From Tissierellia bacterium (GTDB lineage: Bacteria > Bacillota > Clostridia > Tissierellales > Peptoniphilaceae), in NCBI GenBank assembly GCA_030540635.1, contig JAUNVW010000003.1:1-64000 (forward strand): a stretch of DNA of 64,000 bases, written 5' to 3'. The position numbers were made by a program, and so were the translations under genes. The notes beneath the pieces are model-generated. The model saw only the letters and a list, made by a program, of their open reading frames with translations. It made no database searches and had not been told where the DNA came from. Numbering within the stretch: the first letter of the stretch is position 1; every line of letters begins with the position of its first letter. This document shows positions 17,976-25,750 of the stretch, piece by piece.

Positions 17976-18350
17976 ATGAAAATTTTAACCAATAATCCTT
18001 TAATTCGAGATCAAATGCATTACGATAAATTTAAAATTGAATATTGCAATATCGATTATCTGGATATTCTCCGTCGAGGACGGGACGAGATTCACCGAAA
18101 AAAACGTCTACTCACCCATCCCCTTTACGGTTCTGTAAAACCCAATGAAACGGTTTATCGTACCCTCGTTTTAACTGATGCCAAGGAGCTTGATTTTGAA
18201 TCCTTGCGTTTCATTGAAGAAGCGATTCAAACCGCAGAAAGATTTTTGAAGAATTCTGATCCAAAGGATTGGCCAGAGAGAATCCTAAATGATTTTCAAG
18301 TGATTGATTACGATCTTATTGATCACGCCATTCAACGGATGATTCTATAA
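17976..18350 (+). CDS. grdX: GrdX family protein, function unknown
   Basis: A 124-residue protein encoded first in the glycine reductase operon. It matches GrdX, a small protein found upstream of trxB-trxA-grd clusters in glycine- and betaine-reducing clostridia, by position, size and its N-terminal pattern (ILTNNPLIRD and a following RGRDEIHRKKRLLTHPLYG stretch). There is no signal peptide or membrane segment, so it should be cytoplasmic. ATG 17976 is preferred over an upstream in-frame TTG because a GGAG site lies seven bases before it. The role is not established; a part in regulation or assembly of the complex is inference from position only. Confidence 0.85.
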   Translation: MKILTNNPLIRDQMHYDKFKIEYCNIDYLDILRRGRDEIHRKKRLLTHPLYGSVKPNETVYRTLVLTDAKELDFESLRFIEEAIQTAERFLKNSDPKDWPERILNDFQVIDYDLIDHAIQRMIL

Positions 18351-18381
18351 TATAAGGATATTAATAAGGAGGAAATGAACT

Positions 18382-19323
18382 ATGGCCTATGATTTAGTCA
18401 TCATCGGCGGTGGTCCTGCTGGAATGAGTGCAGGATTATACGCAGCGAGAGGTTTGCTTAAAACCTTAATTATTGAAAAAGAAAAAGAAGGTGGACAAAT
18501 TGTTACCACAAATGAATTGGAAAACTATCCAGGTGGCCTTGGAGATTCCGGTCCATCGGTAACGAAGCGAATGAAAGAACAATGTGACGCCTTCGATGTA
18601 GAATTTAAAAGAGCCGATGTCGTCGATATGGACTTTAGCCAAAAAATGAAAAAAGTCATTTTAAAAGACGGTTCTGAAATTGAATCGAAAGCCGTTATCA
18701 TTGCGACAGGGGCAACTCCTCGTAAGATGAATATTCCCGGGGAAAAAGAATTTACGGGAAAAGGCGTTAGCTATTGTGCAACTTGCGATGCCGCTTTCAT
18801 GGAAGGCTTGGAGGTATTTGTCGTCGGTGGAGGAAACTCTGCAGTTGAAGAAGCGACCTATCTTGCAAAATTTGCCCGTAAAGTAACTGTCGTCGTTCGT
18901 GGAGATACTTTCGATTGCGATAAAGTGGCATTAATGCGTGCAAAAGAAACGGAAAATCTCGAATTCCTTATGAATACTTCCATTACCGAAGTTCGTGGAG
19001 ATGGTTTAGTCGAATCCATTGTTCTAAAAAACAATGAAACCGGCGAAGAAACCGTCCATGAAGCCGATGAAGATGACGGAACATTTGGCGTATTCGTATT
19101 TATCGGATATTTACCACAAGCCGAAGTCTTTAAGGGTCATGTGGAGTTAAACGAATGGGGCTATATTGTCAGTGATGAAAATATGCACACCGATGTCGAT
19201 GGCGTATTTGTAGCCGGAGATGTTCGAAACAAAAACCTACGTCAAGTCATTACCGCCGCTGCCGATGGAGCTATCGCTGCAACGGAAGCCGAAAAATATA
19301 TCGATAAGAATTTTGAATCTTAA
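18382..19323 (+). CDS. trxB: Thioredoxin reductase of the glycine reductase system
   Basis: A 313-residue FAD enzyme that reduces the thioredoxin encoded next to it, supplying electrons to glycine reductase. The FAD fold is seen in IIGGGPAGMSAGLYAARG, and the redox pair is Cys132/Cys135 in SYCATCDAAF. The second nucleotide fold GGGNSAVEEA is present. The usual NADPH phosphate-binding motif after it (HRR followed by a further Arg) is replaced by VVVRGDTFDC. Use of NADH or another donor is therefore possible. The gene has an AAGGAGG site and trxA follows after 13 bases. Confidence 0.93.
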   Translation: MAYDLVIIGGGPAGMSAGLYAARGLLKTLIIEKEKEGGQIVTTNELENYPGGLGDSGPSVTKRMKEQCDAFDVEFKRADVVDMDFSQKMKKVILKDGSEIESKAVIIATGATPRKMNIPGEKEFTGKGVSYCATCDAAFMEGLEVFVVGGGNSAVEEATYLAKFARKVTVVVRGDTFDCDKVALMRAKETENLEFLMNTSITEVRGDGLVESIVLKNNETGEETVHEADEDDGTFGVFVFIGYLPQAEVFKGHVELNEWGYIVSDENMHTDVDGVFVAGDVRNKNLRQVITAAADGAIAATEAEKYIDKNFES

Positions 19324-19336
19324 GGAGGATTTTAAA

Positions 19337-19663
19337 ATGGTAGAATTAGATCGTAAGAATTTTGATGAAGAAGTTTTGAATGCAAAGGGATATACCTTTG
19401 TTGATTTTTGGAGCGAAGGTTGTGAGCCCTGTAAGGCTCTAATGCCAAAAGTCCATGATCTTGCAGAAAAGTATGGCGATAAAATTAAGTTTTGCGCTTT
19501 AGATATTGCCAAAGGTCGCCGTGTCGCCATTAGCCAAAAAGTATTGGGTTTACCAACAATGTTAATGTACAAAGATGGCGAAAAAGTCGATGAAATCGGC
19601 GCAGATGACGCTTCGATTGAAAATATCGAAGATATGATTAAAAAGTATTACGAACAAGCTTAA
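19337..19663 (+). CDS. trxA: Thioredoxin with CEPC active site
   Basis: A 108-residue thioredoxin that carries electrons from TrxB to selenoprotein A of glycine reductase. The active site is Cys29-Glu-Pro-Cys32 in WSEGCEPCKALM, not the classical WCGPC; the tryptophan next to the first cysteine is Gly. The cis-proline region LGLPTMLMYKDGE is normal. Glycine reductase clusters are known to carry thioredoxins with changed CxPC sequences, so this is probably tuned to GrdA. The true start is ATG 19337 after an AAGGAGG site; the open frame extends further upstream inside trxB. Confidence 0.95.
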   Translation: MVELDRKNFDEEVLNAKGYTFVDFWSEGCEPCKALMPKVHDLAEKYGDKIKFCALDIAKGRRVAISQKVLGLPTMLMYKDGEKVDEIGADDASIENIEDMIKKYYEQA

Positions 19664-19725
19664 ATTCGTTGATGATCCCCCATACGGGACTTCAAAATAT
19701 AATTATCTTAATAGGAGGTTAGAAT

Positions 19726-21018
19726 ATGCGTCTTGAAATAGGCAAAGTCTTCATAAAGGATATTCAATTTGGAGACGAGTCAAAGATTGAAGATGGTGTG
19801 CTCTATCTTAATAAAGAAGAGCTTGCCGAAGCATCCGGCGCAAATGATGACGAGCATATCGAGTCCATCGATTTCGACATCGCAAGACCCGGTGAATCGG
19901 TGAGAATTACACCGGTGAAAGACGTCATTGAACCAAGGGTTAAAGTTGAAGGAAATGGTGAAATCTTTCCGGGAATTCTAAATAAGGTCGACACTGTCGG
20001 CGAAGGAAAAACAATAGCTTTGAAAGATATGGCTGTTGTTACAACCGGTAAAATTGTAGGTTTCCAAGAAGGTATTGTCGATATGACAGGCCTTGGAGCT
20101 GAATATACTCCATTTTCCAAAACAAATAATCTCGTGGTTATTGCTGAGCCGGTAGAAGGTTTAAAACAACATTTACACGAAGAAGCCGTAAGATTAATCG
20201 GTTTTCGCGTCGCTGATTTCATCGGTCGTTTAGCTGAAAATATCGAACCGGATGAAACAGAATGTTTTGAAACAAAACCTCTATTGGAGCAAGTGGAAGA
20301 ATATAAAGATCTTCCAAAGGTAGCATATGTATATATGTTACAAACACAAGGTCTACTCCATGACACCTATGTTTATGGTGTAGATGCAAAACAAATTGTA
20401 CCGACAATCCTCTACCCTACTGAGATTTTTGACGGTGCAGTTGTTAGTGGTAACTGTGTATCCGCTTGTGATAAGAACCCAACTTATGTTCACCAAAATA
20501 ATGGAGTCATCAATGAACTCTATAAAGAACATGGTAAGACCATTAACTTCTTAGGGGTTATTATTACAAACGAGAATGTTTATTTAATGGATAAACAACG
20601 TTCATCCAACTGGACTTCGAAACTTGCAGAATACATGGGCGTAGATGCGGTCATCGTATCCCAAGAAGGATTTGGTAACCCTGATACGGACTTAATCATG
20701 AACTGCACGAAAATCGAAGACAAAGGCATTAAGACGGTTATTATCACCGACGAGTATGCCGGACGTGATGGTGCATCACAATCCCTTGCCGATGCCAATG
20801 AAAAAGCAGATGCTGTAGTTACCGGTGGAAATGCTAATCAATTAGTAACTCTTCCAAAATTAGATAAAGTAATCGGCCATATCGATGTTGTCGATGTTAT
20901 CGCAGGTGGAGCGAAAGGTTCCCTGAAAGAAGATGGCTCAATCGTCGTTGAAATTCAAGCGATCACAGGTGCAACAAACGAAACTGGATTCGGTTATTTA
21001 TCGGCAAAAACTTATTAA
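19726..21018 (+). CDS. grdE: Glycine reductase component B proprotein (alpha and beta subunits)
   Basis: A 430-residue proprotein of the glycine-specific part of protein B. In this family it is cut before a cysteine to give two subunits, and the new N-terminal residue becomes a carbonyl (pyruvoyl-type) group that forms a Schiff base with glycine. The expected site is between Asn243 and Cys244 in VVSGNCVSACDKNPTY. The remainder is collinear with GrdE. It precedes grdA and grdB, the other parts of the complex. There is no grdF or grdH equivalent in the window, so the system is for glycine rather than sarcosine or betaine. The gene has an AGGAGG site. Confidence 0.96.
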   Translation: MRLEIGKVFIKDIQFGDESKIEDGVLYLNKEELAEASGANDDEHIESIDFDIARPGESVRITPVKDVIEPRVKVEGNGEIFPGILNKVDTVGEGKTIALKDMAVVTTGKIVGFQEGIVDMTGLGAEYTPFSKTNNLVVIAEPVEGLKQHLHEEAVRLIGFRVADFIGRLAENIEPDETECFETKPLLEQVEEYKDLPKVAYVYMLQTQGLLHDTYVYGVDAKQIVPTILYPTEIFDGAVVSGNCVSACDKNPTYVHQNNGVINELYKEHGKTINFLGVIITNENVYLMDKQRSSNWTSKLAEYMGVDAVIVSQEGFGNPDTDLIMNCTKIEDKGIKTVIITDEYAGRDGASQSLADANEKADAVVTGGNANQLVTLPKLDKVIGHIDVVDVIAGGAKGSLKEDGSIVVEIQAITGATNETGFGYLSAKTY

Positions 21019-21059
21019 TCAATTACAATTAAAATTTTAAATGAAGAAAGGATGTTATG

Positions 21060-21536
21060 ATGAGCTTATTAGAAAATAAGAAAATTGTCGTAATCGGTGA
21101 CCGTGACGGTATACCAGGACCGGCAATCGAAGCTTGTGTCAATACCGTTGACAATACAGAAGTCGTATTCTCTTCCACAGAGTGTTTTGTGTGAACGAGT
21201 GCCGGCGCAATGGACCTTGAGAACCAAAAAAGAGTAAAAGATTTCGCTGATGAATATGGTGCAGAAAATCTTGTGGTTCTTTTAGGTGGCGCTGAGGCAG
21301 AAGCTGCAGGACTTGCAGCCGAAACAGTAACAGCAGGAGACCCTACTTTCGCAGGACCTCTAGCAGGTGTAGATTTAGGACTACTTGTCTATCATGTTGT
21401 TGAACCAGAAGTTAAAGAATTATTTGACTCTGCCGTTTATGATGAACAAGTTGGTATGATGGAAATGGTTCTAAATGTCGATGAAATCATCGAAGAAATG
21501 AAAGAAATCAGAGAAGCGAACTGTAAGTTTTTATAA
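21060..21536 (+). CDS. grdA: Glycine/sarcosine/betaine reductase selenoprotein A (in-frame UGA = Sec45)
   Basis: A 158-residue selenoprotein read through one in-frame TGA at 21192-21194. It takes the carboxymethyl group from protein B as a selenoether and passes it to protein C. The motif around the UGA is ECFV[15 protein letters not shown], the hallmark CxxU of GrdA, with Cys42 and Sec45 as the redox pair. ATG 21060 is chosen over the adjacent ATG 21057 because it lies seven bases from AAAGGA. Conventional callers will report only the fragment after the UGA. selA, selB and tRNA-Sec are all in this window. Confidence 0.97.
21192..21212 (+). promoter_or_regulatory. Sec UGA of grdA with possible weak SECIS hairpin
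   Basis: The UGA is 21192-21194. The following bases contain TGC-CGGC-GCA (21200-21209), a short stem with a four-base loop at the distance used by bacterial SECIS elements. The stem is only three pairs as read by eye, so the call is tentative. Confidence 0.4.
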
Positions 21537-21563
21537 AAATTAAAAAAAGGAAGGGCGTTTATA

Positions 21564-22874
21564 ATGGATAAAATTAAAGTTGTTCATTATATCAACCAGT
21601 TTTTCGCAGGAATTGGTGGAGAAGAAAAAGCCGATACGGCTCCATTTGTCGCAGACGAATTACCTCCACTAAGTAAACAACTCGATGGAAAACTTGGCGA
21701 CGATTATGAAATCGTAGCAACCGTTGTTTGTGGGGACTCCTACTTCAACGAGCATATCGAAGAATCGACAAAAGAAGTTCTTGATATGATTAAAAAGTTT
21801 GATCCCGATATGTTTATTGCAGGGCCTGCGTTTAACGCTGGACGATATGGAGTAGCTGCCGGTACAATTACAAAAGCCGTTAAGGATGAATTAAACATTC
21901 CATCCCTTACTGGAATGTATATTGAAAATCCAGGTGCGGATATGTTTAAAAAAGATGTTTATATCATCGAAACGGCAGACTCTGCAGCAGGGATGCGTAA
22001 AGCCATCCCGGCAATTGCTAAATTAGCACAAAAATTAGGTAAAGGCGAAACGATCGGTTCCCCTGAAGAAGAAGGATATATGGAACGTGGCGTTCGTGTA
22101 AACTTCTTCGCAGAAGAAACTGGATCACGACGTGCCGTCAATATGCTTTTAAAGAAAATCAATGGCGAAGAATTCACCACTGAATATCCAATGCCAGTAT
22201 TTGACAGAGTTCCTCCGAACCCTGCCATTAAAGATTTAACAAAAGCAACCATTGCTCTTGTCACTTCCGGTGGAGTTGTGCCAAAAGGAAATCCTGATCG
22301 TATCGAATCATCAAATGCCACAAAATATGGTGAGTATGATATTGAAGGTATGGATGCATTTACTGAAGAAAATGCAGAAACAGCCCACGGCGGATATGAC
22401 CCAGTATATTGTAATGAAGATCCAAACCGTGTTCTTCCATTGGATGTACTCAGAGAAATGGAAAAAGAAGGTAAAATCGGAAAACTTTACAACAAATATT
22501 ACACCACAGTGGGAAATGGTACAGCAGTTGCCAGTGCAGAGCAATTTGCACAAGAATTCTCGAAAACATTGTTGGATGACGGTGTCGACGCAGTTATTCT
22601 AACTTCCACCTGAGGTACCTGTACACGTTGCGGTGCAACGATGGTAAAAGAAATTGAACGAGCAGGAATCCCTGTTGTTCATATTTGTACAGTTACTCCA
22701 ATCTCAATGACCGTTGGTGCAAACCGAATTGTACCAGCGATTGCAATTCCCCATCCCCTTGGAGATCCAGGATTGGATGAAAAAGAAGAGTATCAATTGA
22801 GAAGAAAATTAGTGGAAAAATCACTTCATGCATTAACTGTAGATGTTGATGACCAAACAATTTTCGAAGACTAA
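21564..22874 (+). CDS. grdB: Glycine reductase component B gamma subunit, selenoprotein (in-frame UGA = Sec350)
   Basis: A 436-residue selenoprotein that, with the GrdE subunits, binds glycine and transfers its carboxymethyl group to GrdA. The in-frame TGA at 22611-22613 encodes Sec350 in LTST-Sec-GTCTRCGATMV, followed by cysteines 353 and 356 (UxxCxxC). The frame continues through the UGA to 22874, and both halves match GrdB; the C-terminal part reads IPVVHICTVTPISMTVGANR. The gene is preceded by an AAGGAAGGG-type site. Automatic annotation would split it into two open frames. A strong stem-loop follows it. Confidence 0.97.
22611..22640 (+). promoter_or_regulatory. Sec UGA and SECIS-like hairpin in grdB
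   Basis: A six-pair stem, CGTTGC (22626-22631) and GCAACG (22635-22640), closes a GGT loop about 20 bases after the UGA. The distance and a GU in the apical loop fit bacterial SECIS elements recognised by SelB. It is clearer than the one in grdA. Confidence 0.65.
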
Positions 22875-22885
22875 ATAATACAATC

Positions 22886-22929
22886 ACCTGGTGTTCCGCT
22901 CAGGGGTATCCTGAGCGGAACTTTCAGGT
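22886..22929 (+). other. Long stem-loop between grdB and grdC
   Basis: GTTCCGCTCAGG (22893-22904) pairs perfectly with 22910-22921 around a GGTAT loop. An outer five-pair stem (ACCTG 22886-22890 with CAGGT 22925-22929) extends it. There is no T-run, so it is not a standard terminator. It lies between the genes for proteins A/B and those for protein C. Confidence 0.85.
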
Positions 22930-22953
22930 ATAAAAAATAAGTGGAGGGATAAA

Positions 22954-24489
22954 ATGAGTTTTCCAGTATTAAAAGGTGCCGGATACGTGTTAGTTCATAC
23001 ACCGGACATGATTGTTCAGAATGGTAGTACATGTGGTACAGAAAGAGTGGTAAATCCTGATTCTGAATTTTTAAAGAAAATCAACGACCATATTCGTTCC
23101 TATGACGAAGTCGTAAATTATTTACCGAATCAGGCGTATATCGGAAATATTCACCCAAAAGAATTAAAAGAAATCGGACAACCTTTCTATGAAAAAGAAG
23201 AGAAAGATCGTTCAAGGGATGGAAAATACGGTGATATTGCACCTCAAGACGAATTCATCGCTTTGATGCAAATTTGTGATGCTTTTGAACTGGTATATTT
23301 AGCCGAAGATTTTGTCGAAGAAATAAAACCAGTAATCGAAGAAAAGTATCCCGAAGTCCAAGAATTCATGAACCGTCTAAAAGGTTCAGATATCGCTTCA
23401 AAAGCTTCAGAATTAATTGAAGAACACAAAGCAGAAGGTCTTTATCACGACGGTGAATTATGCGGTTATGTCAAACAAGCCCATGATATTGATGTGAACT
23501 TAAATGCGCACACAATGTTTGAAAACCTCGTGGTGAAAACTTCCGGCGTTATGGCAGCGATCCAACTCTTGCGAAAAAATGATATCGATCCACTGTCCAT
23601 CGATTATGTGATCGAATGTTCTGAAGAGGCATGTGGGGATGTAAACCAACGTGGTGGCGGAAACTTCGCAAAATCCATTGCAGAAATGATCGGCATTAAA
23701 AATGCAACAGGTTCCGATACACGCTCATTCTGTGCAGCACCAACCCATTCCCTCATTGAAGCTGCAGCCATGGTAAAAGCTGGCGTACACAAAAATGTAT
23801 TAGTTGTAGCCGGTGGATCCACAGCAAAACTTGGAATGAACGCAAAGGATCACGTGAAAAAAGATCTTCCAGTATTAGAAGATGTCGTGGCTGGATTTGC
23901 CGTATTGGTATCTGAAAATGATGGAGAGCATCCAGTATTACGAACGGATTTAACAGGACAACATAATGTTGCAACGGGATCTTCCCCACAAGCGGTAATG
24001 TCTTCCCTAATCTCCGAACCATTGGAAAAAGGCGGATTAAAAATTACCGATGTTGATTCCTACTCCGTTGAAATGCAGAACCCAGATATTACAAAGCCAG
24101 CAGGAGCTGGGGATGTACCAGAAGCAAACTTCAAAATGATTGGAGCTTTGGCCGTCATGAAGGGACATATTGAACGAACAGATCTTCCAAAATTTGTTGA
24201 AAATGGATTACCAGGTTGGGCACCAACCCAAGGTCATATTCCATCGGGAGTACCTTATTGCGGATTCTGTATTGACGATTTAACAAAAGGTGATCAAGAA
24301 CGAGCCATGATCGTTGGTAAAGGTTCCCTATTCCTAGGACGTATGACGAATTTATTTGACGGTGTATCCATCATTGTCGAAAGAAACACTGGTGAATTAG
24401 AAGAAGAAACAGCAGGATCCAACGAGGAAATTAAAAAAGTCATCGCGGAAGCCATGAGAAATATTGCTGAAAATATGATGGAAGAATAG
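22954..24489 (+). CDS. grdC: Glycine/sarcosine/betaine reductase component C, beta subunit
   Basis: A 511-residue thiolase/FabH-like subunit of protein C, which receives the carboxymethyl group from selenoprotein A and, with GrdD, releases acetyl phosphate. Visible blocks are the N-terminal VLVHTPDMIVQNGSTCGTER, the condensing-enzyme-like ECSEEACGDVNQRGGGN, the cysteine block GSDTRSFCAAPTHSLIEAAA, and the C-terminal GVPYCGFCIDDL. It has a GGAGGG site and is followed by grdD after 10 bases. The length agrees with GrdC. Confidence 0.95.
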   Translation: MSFPVLKGAGYVLVHTPDMIVQNGSTCGTERVVNPDSEFLKKINDHIRSYDEVVNYLPNQAYIGNIHPKELKEIGQPFYEKEEKDRSRDGKYGDIAPQDEFIALMQICDAFELVYLAEDFVEEIKPVIEEKYPEVQEFMNRLKGSDIASKASELIEEHKAEGLYHDGELCGYVKQAHDIDVNLNAHTMFENLVVKTSGVMAAIQLLRKNDIDPLSIDYVIECSEEACGDVNQRGGGNFAKSIAEMIGIKNATGSDTRSFCAAPTHSLIEAAAMVKAGVHKNVLVVAGGSTAKLGMNAKDHVKKDLPVLEDVVAGFAVLVSENDGEHPVLRTDLTGQHNVATGSSPQAVMSSLISEPLEKGGLKITDVDSYSVEMQNPDITKPAGAGDVPEANFKMIGALAVMKGHIERTDLPKFVENGLPGWAPTQGHIPSGVPYCGFCIDDLTKGDQERAMIVGKGSLFLGRMTNLFDGVSIIVERNTGELEEETAGSNEEIKKVIAEAMRNIAENMMEE

Positions 24490-24499
24490 AGGTGGGATC

Positions 24500-25657
24500 A
24501 TGAGCAATAAAATCATTGCAGATACACTCTTAGAAATTGCTGATGCCATAGAAAGTGGCGAATTCGGTAAAAAACCAACCATCGCCGTTACCAATATTGG
24601 ATGTGAGCACGGCATTGAAAATATCGCCAAAGCCTGCGAACTCGCCCAATCACCTCAATACAATGTGGTAATGATTGGTAAGGCTTGCGATAACTATAAA
24701 CATATTAAAACCATTGAAGTCGACGGCGAAGACGAAATGTACGAAAAAATGGAGCAAATGCTTGATCAAGGAGAAATTGATGCCTGCATCACCATGCACT
24801 ACAATTTCCCCATTGGCGTTTCAACCGTTGGTCGTGTCGTAACACCGTCTACGGGAAAAGAAATGTTCATCGCAACAACCACAGGAACCTCAGCGACCCA
24901 TCGTGTGGAAGCGATGATCCGTAACACGATCTCTGGTATTGTTGCTGCAAAATCCACGGGAATTAAAGAGCCGACTGTCGGTATATTAAATATCGAAGGA
25001 GCTCGTCAAGTGGAAAAAGGCCTTCGCCAATTAAATGAAAATGGCTACCCCATTCATTTTGCTGAATCTAAACGATCTGACGGTGGCGTTGCCATGAGAG
25101 GTAATGACCTTTTAATGGGAACACCCGATGTCATGGTTACCGATTCCTTAACGGGTAATCTATTGATGAAAATATTCTCATCCTACACCACAGGTGGCGC
25201 CTATGAAGCCATGGGCTTTGGTTATGGACCAGGAATTGGCGAAAACTTTAAACGTCGCGTATTCATCGTATCGAGGGCATCTGGAGCTCCCGTAATCGCC
25301 AATGCCATTCGTTACGCTTACGATACCGTAAAAGATCAAGATATTGTCGCCATTAGTGAACAAGAATTTAAAAAAGCCCATCAAGCAAAATTAGATCAAA
25401 TCTTAGGAGAACTAACGGCTAAAAAAGATGAAGGACCAAAAGAAGAAGTAAAAATGCCGGAAAAAGAAGTCGTTTCTGAAGCCATCTCCGGAATTGACAT
25501 CCTAGAAATAGAAGATGCAACAAGAGCCCTCTGGAAAGAAGGAATCTATGCAGAATCTGGAATGGGTTGTACAGGTCCAATCGTCCAAGTAAATAGCGAC
25601 AATTTAGCGAAAGCTCGACAAATCCTACGGGATCAAAAATATATCATGGAAGATTAA
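24500..25657 (+). CDS. grdD: Glycine/sarcosine/betaine reductase component C, alpha subunit (acetyl phosphate forming)
   Basis: A 385-residue PlsX/Pta-like subunit that forms acetyl phosphate from the thioester on protein C. The two cysteines considered important in the family are present: Cys96 in GEIDACITMHYNFPIG and Cys357 in SGMGCTGPIVQVN near the C-terminus. It is the last grd gene and is followed by a terminator, so the operon runs from grdX to grdD. Acetate kinase, needed to turn acetyl phosphate into ATP, is not in the window. Confidence 0.95.
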   Translation: MSNKIIADTLLEIADAIESGEFGKKPTIAVTNIGCEHGIENIAKACELAQSPQYNVVMIGKACDNYKHIKTIEVDGEDEMYEKMEQMLDQGEIDACITMHYNFPIGVSTVGRVVTPSTGKEMFIATTTGTSATHRVEAMIRNTISGIVAAKSTGIKEPTVGILNIEGARQVEKGLRQLNENGYPIHFAESKRSDGGVAMRGNDLLMGTPDVMVTDSLTGNLLMKIFSSYTTGGAYEAMGFGYGPGIGENFKRRVFIVSRASGAPVIANAIRYAYDTVKDQDIVAISEQEFKKAHQAKLDQILGELTAKKDEGPKEEVKMPEKEVVSEAISGIDILEIEDATRALWKEGIYAESGMGCTGPIVQVNSDNLAKARQILRDQKYIMED

Positions 25658-25663
25658 TTCCAT

Positions 25664-25695
25664 AAAAAATCTCCTCGAAATCGAGGGGATTTTTT
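25664..25695 (+). terminator. Terminator of the glycine reductase operon
   Basis: A long stem (AAAAATCTCCTCGA with the facing TCGAGGGGATTTTT, one G-T pair) ends in six Ts, 7 bases after the grdD stop. Confidence 0.9.
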
Positions 25696-25750
25696 AATTC
25701 CTCCTTCTTTTTATGGTATCATAATATAGGAATGAATGAAGGAGTTTGAT

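Noticed and set aside
21192-21194. grdA as a truncated gene starting after the UGA
   Set aside because: The N-terminal 44 residues before the UGA are typical GrdA and have their own ribosome site.
22611-22613. UGA as a true stop or a frameshift splitting grdB into a pseudogene
   Set aside because: Both halves are collinear with GrdB, the UGA sits at the known Sec position, and Sec machinery is encoded nearby.
22893-22921. Transcription terminator ending the operon at grdB
   Set aside because: No T-run follows the stem, and grdC-grdD belong to the same pathway without a clear new promoter.
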